Positions 35,146 to 45,289 of a stretch of DNA of 64,000 bases are shown in pieces. The stretch is taken from the NCBI GenBank assembly GCA_014607495.2, contig CP053150.1, positions 10,250,495 through 10,314,494 of the forward strand, given 5' to 3'. Source of the stretch: Carposina sasakii (Eukaryota; Arthropoda; Insecta; Lepidoptera; Carposinidae). The position numbers were made by a program, and so were the translations under genes. The notes under the pieces were generated by a model that saw only the letters and a program-made list of their open reading frames with translations, did no database searches and was not told the DNA's origin. Within the stretch, counting starts at the first letter, position 1. The number at the start of each line of letters is the position of its first letter.

Positions 35146-38100
35146 GTAATAAACCTAAATAATAGTTTAAAAATTTGGTTACTTACCCGCCGGTACATTG
35201 TAGTATTTATGCCCGAAAAGCGACGGTAGGCTCTCACGTTATTATATGGGATTTGATAAGCTAACTGGTAAACTAAGGCACGGCGAATATTGGAAATAGT
35301 GGAGGTGACGATTTTATCTACACTAAATTTTTAAAATGAAATTATTTCAGGGAATGCCTACCTACCTAATATTATGTGCAAGGGCTTAGTAGACTTTGTA
35401 GACAGATTTCTTGTTAGTACATAATTCTAATTTGTATTTGACTGCAATATTGTAACTTGTAATATTTTTTTTATGTGAATGTCCTAGAGCAGTTACTTTA
35501 GTAGAGCTAATTTATTTTTTATTAAAATATAGGTAGGTTATTTTTTAGCTAATTTTATTTGTTAATTTCTAGCTCACATTTCTCGTAAGGTGACGTTGTG
35601 CGTCGGCGTCATTTATTGTTGTTTATGAGGTCGTAAACACCTAGTAAAATAAATAATGGTGGGTGCGACATTGTGACGCATGAAGTTTTCTCTGCGTAAA
35701 CTAATCTAGCCTAAGTCAGCATGTAAAGGTATAATTAAATAAGTTATACAGCGAGCATTTGAATAAAAATCTTGATACTGACCATAACATTGGGGTCCTT
35801 TAGATCTGGGGTTACACACTTTGGCGTAAGCCAGAAAAATAATTCTATTGACGTAAAACTTATTTATTTCCCGGCCGCTAGGGAATGCAAATCTCGCGAG
35901 ATTGGGGCTCAAGCAAGATCCTGCGAGTTTATGAATACCAATACTGCGAGATCTCGCCAATTTCGAGATTTCGCGAGATTGGCAGTTTTGTCTCCTTTTT
36001 GCAAATAATCACAATGTTTGAATACATTTAGAAAAGTATAATAAAAATTATAATGTATTATAATATTAAACACTTGTTTTCACGATTTTTTTCAATACTT
36101 TTATGCATCAAACATTGCTTGAAGTATCTGTCTATATTTTTTATAAACTTCTAAGTAGTAAACTGTAACGTACGTATGTGTCAAATAAAAAATGAAAGAA
36201 ATAACCAGTAGAGTCTTCTCTTCTAATATCAAACACAAATCTTTTATAACAAATAAAAAACGAGAAGTAAAAAAAATATGATACTTGTTATCTAACGCCC
36301 AATTTCAATACTAGAGAGATCATTAAGAATCTCGGATCTTTTAAATTCCAAATTTGAAAATTTGTATGAAAACAATGGAACATTTAATATGAAATATGCA
36401 AAAAATCTCTCGAGATCGATTATTTAAAATTGGCTATAAGTTGAGTTGACTATTATACTGAGATATTATCAATTAGGTAAATAAAACTATATCTACTCAG
36501 TAGATTCATCAGATATTACAGATTATTTAACAAAATATACTCGTACCAATTAGTCAGACTATTAGAAATTACAGATTAATTAACAAAATATACCAATCAA
36601 AAGAAAGATTTTTATGCTCGAGTGCAATCTCGTAAAACTCGCGAGATCTCGCCCTTTTTTCGTCCAAGATCAATGTCGCTAAAAAAGGCCGAGGTTGCAT
36701 TCCCTCCCTACCGGCCGCCCCATACGGCTATATAACAATGAGAAGCAAGAAATAATACATCAATAGGCTCCTAATGAGCAATGTAGCTCAAGTCTTGTTT
36801 TGTTCTGAACCAAAATTAACCCCTCAGAGTCCAAACTCGTACCATAAACCAATAGGTTAACTCATTTTATACCCTACTAATATTATAAACGCGATAGTTT
36901 GTAAGGATGGAGGTTTGTTACTCTTTCACGTAAAATCTACTGAATGGATTTTAATGAAACATTATAATAATATAGCTTATACATCAGAATAACACATAGG
37001 ATACTTTTTATCCCGGAAAAAAAAATTATACGGTATTTTCTGCGGTCCACGAGGACGAAGTCGCGGGCTTCCACCGGTATCTCATCACAATTTATTTCCA
37101 TGAATACAATCTTTGTTGTTTTGCCGTAAAAGAGGTAGATAACCTACATTTAACTACATATAGGGTAATCGTTTCCTAAAAATATGAAGTGTAATTTTAT
37201 TGTACCTACAGTGCTACATTGATTCTGATTGCACTTCACTGATTACAATTCAAACGCGTTTCTTCGAATGTAGTTATGTAGCCAGTTGCGCCGGCGCATG
37301 TGACATTTCTAATTAATAGTCAGCCAACTATCACTTAGGCAATGCTCATGCAACTGTATTTATCGTTTACTTATATAATAATAGCTCTGTCAATGTAATA
37401 CAATATTGATTACATATACTTCTAAGAACACCTTCAAGGATTAGTTTCGCACACATGTTACAAAGGTATATCAGGGACTTTAGTTAGAAGTCGAGCAACT
37501 TGCCATCTGGTTCATGTTTCACCCTATTGACTAAGTAGTATAATTATTTTCAACGTGTTTACGCAAATTGTCGAAGTTTGGAGTGTGCCCTATTTCGGAG
37601 ATCAATATTTTTCTTATAGGTCATCGTGTACAGTAGACACAAAATTTAGTATATTTTTTTTAATAAGTAACTCCATTATTTACTTAATGAGAATAGTCTC
37701 CCAAATTGCTTCTAAACAGTAGAAAGTGTTTGCTTAATTTTGTTAAAAATGTATCTAGATCTACTTGCTAACAACATGTAGGACGTACATAGGTACGTTT
37801 AGAACCTTTAGAACAGATACGCAGTTAACCATTATCTTTAAAGGTCATTTCTAAATGAGTACTGAATCAGTTACCAGTATATGGGTATTAGGGTGTCCCT
37901 TAAATTTCAATTTCAATATATTTTTACGCATACCTTCTAAAAACTTTCGTATTGACCTAATATAGTCTAGAAATAAATATTAGCCCGATTTATAAACGAT
38001 AACCCGTGCCGACTTGCGTTTTTAACTTGTCCATACAAGTTACGCGGGCGCAGCGCTGCGACCTATTACTGCGAGTTTCAATTGCCATTTCATACGTGAT

Positions 38101-41100
38101 TTCTAACATTATTAGTGAGTTGTTGTTTACTGTGTGAAGATGTCTGTGGAATTACGAAGTGATAAACAAAATATTTACCTTATCGGACTGCCAAGCCACC
38201 AGATAAATGGTGCAAAATTACCATCTAATCGACAAGTTCTCACCGTTTTATTTTACAATATTCGTCAAGTCAACCTGACTGTTAGTGAAAGTGCGAATCT
38301 TGTTATAAGAGAGTGTATTATATTTTGGGAAAAAGCCAGAATTCCTACGAAGGCATTTCCTAACTGCGTGAAGAAACTTGTTGATTTATACCATGTTTGG
38401 AGGGAACTGCAAAAAAACTGTAAGAAAATTCAGGTGACGTTCAAGAACCGTGAAAATAATTTTGTAATAGACCTTGATAACTTATTTGATATTGCACATG
38501 CTGATGCCTTCGACAGAATGAAGATAGAGGAAGACAAAGAATTTTTAAGGAAACAGAGAGAGCCAGGTCGACCGGGATGCTTAGGTGGAATTGACAAAAA
38601 ATTGGCGGAAAAAGAAGAACGAGTTAGGCAAAGAAGATTGGAAGAAGAGGAAAGAAAAGTAAAACAAAGAGAGTTATTGGCTGTTGCATCTACTTCTTCG
38701 ATAGATAGCTTGGCATGTCTTGAGAATTCTGATGAGGAACAGATTTCGAACTCTGAACTGAGTACTCAGATTCTTTGCTCTGAAAAAAGTTCTAAAAGAG
38801 GCACGAAAAGTTTCATAACTCCTAAACTGGTAGCAGCTTTAGATCGATGCCAATTAAGCATAAGGGACTCAGTTTACATTCTTCATGCGGTTGTAGAAGC
38901 GCTTGGTCTGAACAGCGATGATTTCCCTATTAACAAATCGTCGATTCAGCGAATTCGTACTCAAGCGAGAAAATCCAGGGCAGAAGCAATAAAAACTGAC
39001 TTCCAGAATAATTTGCCTGACGTAGTCACAGTCCATTGGGATGGAAAACTATTGCCTGGATTGGATGTACGAAGTTCAAAAGAAGAACGCTTGCCAATTA
39101 TTGCTTCATTTGACGATAGAGAACAGCTTCTTGCAGTACCAAAATTAGAGAGTTCTTCTGGAAAACATCAAGCTAAAGCTATTTCAACTGCACTCTTTGA
39201 TTGGAACCTCCATGATAAAGTACAGATAATGTGCTGCGATACAACAGCTTCAAATACTGGCCGTTTCAGTGGAGCTTGTGCTATATTGGAGCAGACTTTA
39301 GAAAGGGAATTGCTGCTTTTTGCTTGTCGTCATCATATATATGAGTTGGTCCTTAAAGCTGTTTTTGAAACCAAGGTAAAGCAGATTACAAGTAGCCCAG
39401 ATATTCCAATTTTCAAAAAGTTAAGAGATAATTGGAAAAATATTAACACCGATAACATTGAGCCACCTCTCAATTTCGTTAAAACACATATTGCTGAGAC
39501 AAACATTAAATCTTTGTTGACTTTTTATAAGACTGAACTGGAAAAATCTTTTATTAGAGACGATTACCGCGAATTGGTTGAACTATGCGTTGTGTTCTTA
39601 GAAGGAAATACAGAGAATAAACTAAAACTCAGGCCCCCCGGAGCTTTGCATCAAGCGCGATGGATGGCAAGAGCGATCTATTCTATAAAAATATGTTTGC
39701 TTCAATCGCAACTTAAAATTACTGCAAAGGACAAAAATGCTCTACAAGATGTTTGCTTATTTATCGTCACCTTGTATACTAAACCTTGGCTCGAATGCAC
39801 AGTGGCAATTAAAGCACCTAACCAAGACTTGTACTTTTTGAAAGCTCTAAAAGAATATGAAAAAGTAGACGCGACCAGTTCCAAGGCATCCATAAGCAAG
39901 TTTGTTCATCATTTATGGTATTTGTGTGAAGAAACAGTCATGTTATCACTCTTTGATGAAGAAGTTGATTCCAAAACAAAGATAAAAATGATTAATAATT
40001 TAAACAAAGACAAAAGTTCAGATTCCGCTAAACGCTATCTCCCATCGAAGGAAGAAATTACGCAAAATTTGTTTAGTAAGCTTAATGTTTTCTTGTTTCT
40101 TTTTTCAAAGTTTCGTGGCTTAGTTTTTACTTATTAAAACTGTTTTTTCTTTCTTTCAGATATGACACTGGATGATTTTGTGACTCAAAGAAGCAAACAA
40201 TTTCTATCTCGACTGCAGATCGACGACAGTTTTCTTCGGGAAGATGTATCTTCTTGGGGTGAAAATCCTACTTTTTTAGAAGCTAGAAGACGAATAAGTC
40301 GTTTGAAGGTCGTAAATGACGCTGCTGAAAGAGCAGTTAAATTAATGCAAGATTTTAATGGACTTATCACGGCTGAAGAAGAGCAAAAACAGTTTTTGTT
40401 GCGTTGTGTTCAGGAACATAGAAATCTGTATCCAGACTGTAAAAAAACTACACTAAAGAGAAGTTACCCTAATTAATTATTGTCATAATTTCTATTTAAA
40501 TAAAAGTTTATGTTGATCTTATTTTATTTTTACTCATATTTACATTATTTGTTGCATTTTTATTAGTTTTGGATCAAACCAAAATGTTAGGCCAAAACAC
40601 CATTTTTTATTAAACTTTAGAGCTCGGTCGGCACGGGTTGCAATCATGCTACAAATATGAAATTTCATATTTAAGTACATTTTAGCATTTATAAAAAAAG
40701 TAGAGGGTATGCGTTTCGAAATTCTAAAAAAAAATTTTTTTTGCCATATAAGGGACACCCTAATGGGTATGTATAGGATTTTACTAATAAGGCAAATGTA
40801 GGTAGTTTAAAATGATCATGTTTCTATGCGATCAATTCGCACAAAAACCAAGTCTCTAATTAATTCAGCCATTTAAGGAAAAAGCAAGACGGGAGTCACT
40901 TTCCATTGAACGCTAAGTACCTATTCACTCGTACTTGGATATGAATATTCATACTTTATTTATAGACATTACAAGTCCACGGAGAGATTGAAAATAATGT
41001 ACGGTACTCCGTTCAATATGACGTAAAATCGATAATATATATTAATATTATGTAATTTTGTTTCAAAGATTTTTTTCTAGTTCAAAAAATTATTTTTCCT

Positions 41101-44100
41101 CATCATAATGAAACTATTTTTATTATTTCAGACTTATCTCCAGTGCGCTACCCACATCGAAAAAGTAGCAGCAGTTCGGTAGAGACAAATTTCTACAATC
41201 TCAGCGACCAAGTTATTATTGTGGAAAAATCGCCTCATTCATGCCATCGCAGTGGCGAGACCCCTGTCACACGACGCATATCTCTTCAAAATGGCCCCAC
41301 GTCACCGCAAGATCACTATAATAACTCGAGTCGCAAAAACCGCGGCGGTTCTTTAGAAAAAGAATATAACGTGTACCGAGAAAAAAGAAACCCATTACTC
41401 GATAAAGTTAAAAACACAAAATTATCTTGCTTTAAATCTAACGGCCCATTGCGGCAAGGAGAAGACGCAGCATCTACATCCGGAAGCGAGTGTAGTGGCT
41501 TTGGTAATCCAGAAGATACTGCTCACTGTCGTTATGTTAGACACAATTATCCTGAAAGCCATCTGGAATTTGAAAACCATAATCCATGGGTTAAGATGTC
41601 TAACTACGACGATGATGTATTTTTTGCCAAGAGTGCAACTAGTCCGATGGAAAATAATTGGAGAGAGGGCAGATCTTTTATCAATAGGGGCACTAGATGT
41701 TACAGCTCTGGCTCAGAATGCGATCGATACCATGCCATACCAAAAGTAGGTGCCAATTTATCTAAGTCAAGTGATCAAATTTTCAATGACGATTATGAAG
41801 CTTATAACGATGATACTCCAATGGCGATAAAATCTCATAATAATAAAAAGACTGATAAATATAAGATAAAGGACGGTAAAGATTCCGTTGGGCCTAGCTC
41901 CTGTCTGTCAGCTAAAATAAGAGCTATGTCTGATAGATATCTTAAAGTCTCCACGAATAAATTTTTATCCAAACTTTATAAGCACAATGACGAAACTGAA
42001 GTAGTTAACGACATAAATGACACTACTTTAAAACCATCCTTGAGTAAAAGCAGAAAAAAGAGAGGTGGTGTAAAAGCTAAATTACGTAGCTTTTCTTACG
42101 GTGCCCTTCCTGGCTTAGATGAATTCCAAAAAAGTCAAAGTGCTATCTTCCATGACGATGTATATCAAGTTTCATGTGATGATGAAAATAATTTAATACA
42201 AGACTGTGAAGATGCAGATTCTGGTATTCTAGTCAATGAATCAGCTCCATCCTCCATATTTGATAGCGATAGAATGTCATCCCACTGTGAAAGTTCAGGA
42301 CATAACTCTAACGCTGTACTACCTTGTCATAATAGAAGTGTTTCTGGTGATCACAGTCATTATATAAAACCAAGAACATCCGGAAGGTTAAGTAGAGCAA
42401 GTCGTGATACTTCTAGACCAAGTTCCCGCCAAAACCAAAGAGCATTGTCCTTGGACCGTAAAGAAATCTTAAGACGTCTTCCAAAGGCGCAGGATGATAA
42501 TGAAGAACCTCAATATTTGCAACTAACAGAAAAGCAACGAATGAGACAAAGAGATATCAGCCAAGGAGATTCCGGTATTCCGCCCATACCTCCATGTCGA
42601 AAACCGATTAAAGGTGCGAAATCTGAAAAAGGTCAAGAATTTAAGGTAGTCAGAATTGTAAAGCGAAATTTGTCGGATGAACTTGGAATCTTCATTGCAA
42701 AAACAAAACTAGCTGACGAGGGACATATTGGTTACTTAGTAGCACATGTTGTACCTGGTGGTCTCGCAGAAAAGTGAGTGTCTATAATGTTCTTTTATTT
42801 TTAACTTTTGATTCTAAAACAATATCTACTACTACTACTATTATGCCTATTTATATATTATTTTATAACTTCTGATTATCATACACCGTCTAATTGAACG
42901 TATATTTATTTATTGAATTATGTAATTGGGTAAATACAGGAAAAAAAAACCTAACTCTAAAATATATTTACAAATAGAAAATTGTCTGCAACTCCTCCAC
43001 CGCTGGTAATGTGGCCAAAAGGCTGGCCGCATTTCCCCGCTGGATGGCGAAGCTAACTCTTTGCCCAAAATACTGGCCAGCCCTTCGGTCGTGGGACACC
43101 TCGACTAGCTTTTTCGAAATGCCCTTAAAAAGGGCATGGGCTCCCGGATCCAACCCGAAACGGCTCAAATATATAGTCTCCACTGAGGTTTGCATATTTG
43201 CGCCGTTTGAGGTTTTGAGCCGTCTTAATTGTTATAGTTAGCCAAATCAGTAAAAGACGTCGTGTGTAACTATTTACATAGCTATTTTAATTTTAAATTA
43301 TTCTTAATATTCTGTTTATGTTTACGCTTCAACTTCAACAACAATCCGAATCAAAAATTATTTTTACGTTTTGAAACTAAGAAAATTATTTCTTCATTTT
43401 TCAGGGAAGGGACATTGCGAATAGGTGATGAGCTAATAAACGTGAATGGGAAAAGACTTCGGGACCTAACTATGGCAGAAGCCAAAGAAGCTTTAAGATC
43501 TGGAATTTCGGAAATTGACATAGTTATTGGTAGACAACGCAGTAAAAATATACCTGAAACCCGACAAAGAGAAGCGCCGAATAAACCTGTTACTTTGATG
43601 CGCGAGAGTTCTGTTGATTATGAAAATGCAGTAATATTAGGGAAGGACAAACGCGTTATTGATAAATATGACGTCAAAATAGACCGAAGAGAGAATGGGT
43701 CGACGCGTAATCGAGACTCGCTATCGATAGCGGACGAGCCGACCGACAACGCATCGAATACTCATTCACATTTCCTCAAAGGCACAAACGCGAGTTACAG
43801 TAGCATGAATAACAAGCTCTTGCGGCGACAAGTTGTGAGTTACGGTGGTGCCAATAAAGATGGACTTGTCCTTAGTTGTGCGAGTGACGTTGTAGACTTG
43901 GACGTACCAGATAGTGCATGTGAACGGACTAATGAACGTAGTGATAATGATATTGAACAAGCACCTAATGCCGCTAACTTCTGCACACTACCCCGAAGGC
44001 CTCGAGCGCCAACGCATACTTACCATACAATAACATTCGAGAAAGGTCATGGTAAGAAACCTCTAGGGTTTACTATTGTTGGTGGACGCGATTCCCCGCG

Positions 44101-45190
44101 TGGACCACTCGGTATATTCATTAAGAGCATACTTCCACAAGGCCAGGCTATTGATGATGGAAGACTGAAAGCAGGTAATATATTGCTTGGTATTTACATT
44201 AAAAACAATAGCTTCTTATGGATCCAATACTTTGCAAAATGTATCGGTTAAACAACCACTCAGTTTCAATCAGTGACTACAATTATGCCTATTTGATTCT
44301 TGGCTCATTGATTTTAACTTTCACGTTCATAATATTAAATGAAATGCGTGTAATAAACTTTATGTTATATATTAACAATTATCTGAATAACTAAACATAA
44401 GAAAAACATTTATATCTTTCATCTACATAGATGATATACAAAATAATTAATATATAAATATAATATTTTTCTACTTCCGTTATTCTAAACATAAAATTTG
44501 TTTGACGTTTTCAGGAGACGAGGTGCTTGCAGTCAACGGTCAGGCTTGCCATGAGTTAGCGCATGTGGAAGCATTAGCACTCTTCAAAGCAGTTAGAAGT
44601 GGAACCATAGAACTGCGGGTCTGCAGAAGAGTAAAGAACTCCCAGTGAGTAAAGATTCTTTTTGTAATATTCTAGGGAACCACTAACTGAGCCCAACAGT
44701 ATAATTTATTACTAAGTAGTTGCGATGCAAAAAAAATTTTGATGATGGCATAGAAAATATGAAATATATATAACTAAGACGGCGCACCGCCGCCCGCAGT
44801 CTAGTCTTTATAGATAATTTACAGCCTATTTCTGTGATGATAAAGAACTGCTGATGTTTATCATAATCTTATTTGTGGTTTTTGCCTAAAAGTCTAACAA
44901 ACATCCAAAACTTGTAAACTTCCACGTACACATTTTGAATATTTATACACATGAATATTAATATTAATAGCACGGTATGCAGTGGTCGTGGGTTCGATTC
45001 CCACTCGGGTGAAGAATTTTTTCCATTTCTTTATTAATAATTTTATAATGAATAATAAACACAATTTAGTACTCGTACTTAACTTTATCTATGCGTGTCT
45101 TATTAAGTAAACTTGAACTATTATTTGTATATTTTTTTCAGGTCAACCAAAGCGAAATCATGCACTGATCTACTAAATGATGAAGATTAA
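35061..45190 (+). CDS. Two-PDZ-domain scaffold protein, PDZD2/IL-16-like, five coding exons
   Basis: Coding exons are 35061-35145, 41132-42773, 43405-44174, 44515-44644 and 45142-45190. Every intron is GT-AG, junction phases agree, and the spliced CDS is 2676 nt, giving 891 aa. PDZ1 spans about residues 531-621 and is split by intron 2; its carboxylate loop reads ELGIFIA, not the usual GLGF. PDZ2 spans about 783-873 with loop [11 protein letters not shown] followed by GDEVLAVNG, and is split by intron 3. Residues 30-530 are Ser/Asn/Asp-rich and probably disordered, with a basic patch KSRKKRGG near 335 and a proline run [10 protein letters not shown] near 515 that could bind an SH3 domain. PDZ domains bind C-terminal peptides, so an adaptor role at membranes or junctions is inferred. 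There is no signal peptide or membrane segment. PDZ2 most resembles the first PDZ of IL-16/PDZD2-type proteins; the exact orthologue is not established. Confidence 0.9.
35879..36710. mobile_element. Non-autonomous hAT-like element, TSD CCGGCCGC
   Basis: The left end TAGGGAATGCAA (35879) is mirrored by TTGCATTCCCTCCCTA ending at 36710; the right end carries an extra GGGA. Direct repeats CCGGCCGC flank it at 35871-35878 and 36711-36718. The 832-bp interior has no credible ORF but holds several TCTCGCGAGA-like palindromes (near 35891, 35945, 35970 and 36640). TAGGG ends plus 8-bp duplications suggest the same superfamily as the transposon 1.2 kb downstream, but the inner terminal sequence differs, so that transposase need not mobilise it. 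Confidence 0.8.
36870..37075 (-). repeat. Lepidopteran dispersed repeat (RTE/SINE-like)
   Basis: It begins accctactaatattataaa, then gcgatagtttgtaaggatgg, and ends ggtccacgaggacgaagtcgcgggc, the reverse of the actagtgg...cgcgacttcgtccgcgtgga head seen at 334 and 63963. The middle diverges from those copies, so this is a related subfamily. It lies in PDZ-gene intron 1. The classification as a non-LTR-derived repeat comes from its familiarity in Lepidoptera, not from coding sequence. Confidence 0.6.
37889..40762 (+). mobile_element. Complete hAT-like DNA transposon with 8-bp target duplication
   Basis: The left end TAGGGTGTCCCTTA (37889-37902) is the exact inverse of the right end TAAGGGACACCCTA (40749-40762). 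The element is flanked by ATGGGTAT at 37881-37888 and 40763-40770. Eight bases with T at position 2 and A at position 7 fit the hAT target pattern. Subterminal inverted repeats are ACGCATACC (37926) against GGTATGCGT (40706), and AACCCGTGCCGAC (38001) against GTCGGCACGGGTT (40627). Both pairs keep the same 11-base offset between ends. One spliced transposase fills the interior. The element sits in PDZ-gene intron 1 in the same orientation. Intact ends, duplication and ORF suggest a recent, possibly autonomous copy. Confidence 0.93.
38140..40476 (+). CDS. Divergent hAT-type transposase, two exons, 750 aa
   Basis: The start is ATG at 38140. Exon 1 runs to 40075 (donor A|GTAAGC) and exon 2 is 40160-40476 (acceptor tttctttcag). 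Removing the 84-bp intron joins [14 protein letters not shown] in frame; without splicing, exon 1 runs on to a stop at 40135. Candidate catalytic residues are D301 (VHWDGK), D367 ([10 protein letters not shown]) and E702 (NDAAERAV). CRHH at 396-399 after the second Asp matches the C/D-2-H signature of hAT-like transposases. RW at 507-508 and E-R in the last exon also fit. Residues 140-185 are a charged coiled-coil-like segment. A classical BED finger is not evident. AATAAA lies at 40499. The superfamily rests mainly on the element ends. Confidence 0.85.
41132..42773 (+). CDS. Exon 2 of the PDZ gene: long low-complexity region plus first half of PDZ1
   Basis: The acceptor is tattatttcag (AG at 41130-41131) and the donor is AA|GTGAGT (GT at 42774). 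The exon holds one continuous frame of about 547 codons with no stops, by far the longest host ORF in the window. It encodes the Ser/Asn/Asp-rich N-terminal region, a basic patch followed by [14 protein letters not shown], a proline-rich segment, and the first PDZ strands from about [11 protein letters not shown] to GGLAEK. It ends in phase 2. Confidence 0.92.
42960..43205 (-). pseudogene. Transposon-derived coding fragment in PDZ-gene intron 2
   Basis: The minus strand reads about 75 codons beginning [20 protein letters not shown], with [15 protein letters not shown] further on, a motif I associate with C-termini of insect retroelement polyproteins. The block is much more GC-rich than the intron around it and lies antisense to the host gene. 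The element class cannot be fixed from this remnant. An antisense host exon is a less likely alternative. Confidence 0.4.
43405..44174 (+). CDS. Exon 3 of the PDZ gene: end of PDZ1, linker, start of PDZ2
   Basis: The acceptor is cattttttcag (AG at 43403-43404) and the donor is GCAG|GTAATA (GT at 44175). AA from exon 2 plus G makes Lys, so PDZ1 runs [18 protein letters not shown] without a gap. A linker of about 160 residues leads to PDZ2, which opens [21 protein letters not shown]. Reading past the donor meets a stop after about 25 codons, so splicing is needed for a complete PDZ2. Confidence 0.92.
44515..44644 (+). CDS. Exon 4 of the PDZ gene: second half of PDZ2
   Basis: The acceptor is gacgttttcag (AG at 44513-44514) and the donor is CA|GTGAGT (GT at 44645). 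The split Gly codon (G|GA) restores [19 protein letters not shown], the expected PDZ motif across the junction. It continues through the alpha-helix [13 protein letters not shown] and the last strand TIELRVCRR. Confidence 0.9.
44975..45035 (+). mobile_element. 3' half of a tRNA-derived SINE in PDZ-gene intron 4
   Basis: GGTCGTGGGTTCGATTCCCA, then CTCGGGTGAAGAATTTTTT, matches the B-box half of the SINE heads at 33155 and 33432. The A-box half is missing, so the copy is truncated. Confidence 0.65.
45142..45190 (+). CDS. Exon 5 (last coding exon) of the PDZ gene
   Basis: The acceptor is attttttttcag (AG at 45140-45141). CA from exon 4 plus G gives Gln, then [15 protein letters not shown] and TAA at 45188-45190. 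The short acidic tail is not a typical PDZ ligand. The total spliced length becomes an exact multiple of three, which supports the whole model. Confidence 0.85.
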
Positions 45191-45285
45191 AGATATATAA
45201 TTATGTAGTATATAGTTCGTACTTGTACTGTAATTAGTCATAGCATGTTATAATAGATTAAAATTAAATAAACTGTACATTATGT
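45191..45285 (+). terminator. 3' UTR and polyadenylation signal of the PDZ gene
   Basis: A canonical AATAAA lies at 45267-45272, about 80 bases after the stop codon, in AT-rich sequence. Cleavage would be expected 10-30 bases further on. A short 3' UTR is inferred; other AATAAA hexamers further downstream could be used instead. Confidence 0.6.
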
Positions 45286-45289
45286 TTTA

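Larger units (their letters stand above)
35146..41131 (+). other. Intron 1 of the PDZ gene (5986 bp)
   Basis: GTAATA to TTTCAG. About two thirds is transposon-derived: the element at 35879, the repeat at 36870 and the hAT element at 37889. The remaining stretches 35146-35870, 37076-37880 and 40771-41131 show nothing further. Confidence 0.8.

Noticed and set aside
35772..36008. 78-codon ORF over CTCGCGAGAT palindromes
   Set aside because: It crosses the left end and target duplication of the element at 35879.
44480..44660. Stop codon of the PDZ gene at CAG TGA in exon 4
   Set aside because: The TGA overlaps a good donor (CA|GTGAGT), and splicing to 45142 continues in frame to a natural stop followed by AATAAA. 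Use of the TGA as an alternative end cannot be fully excluded.
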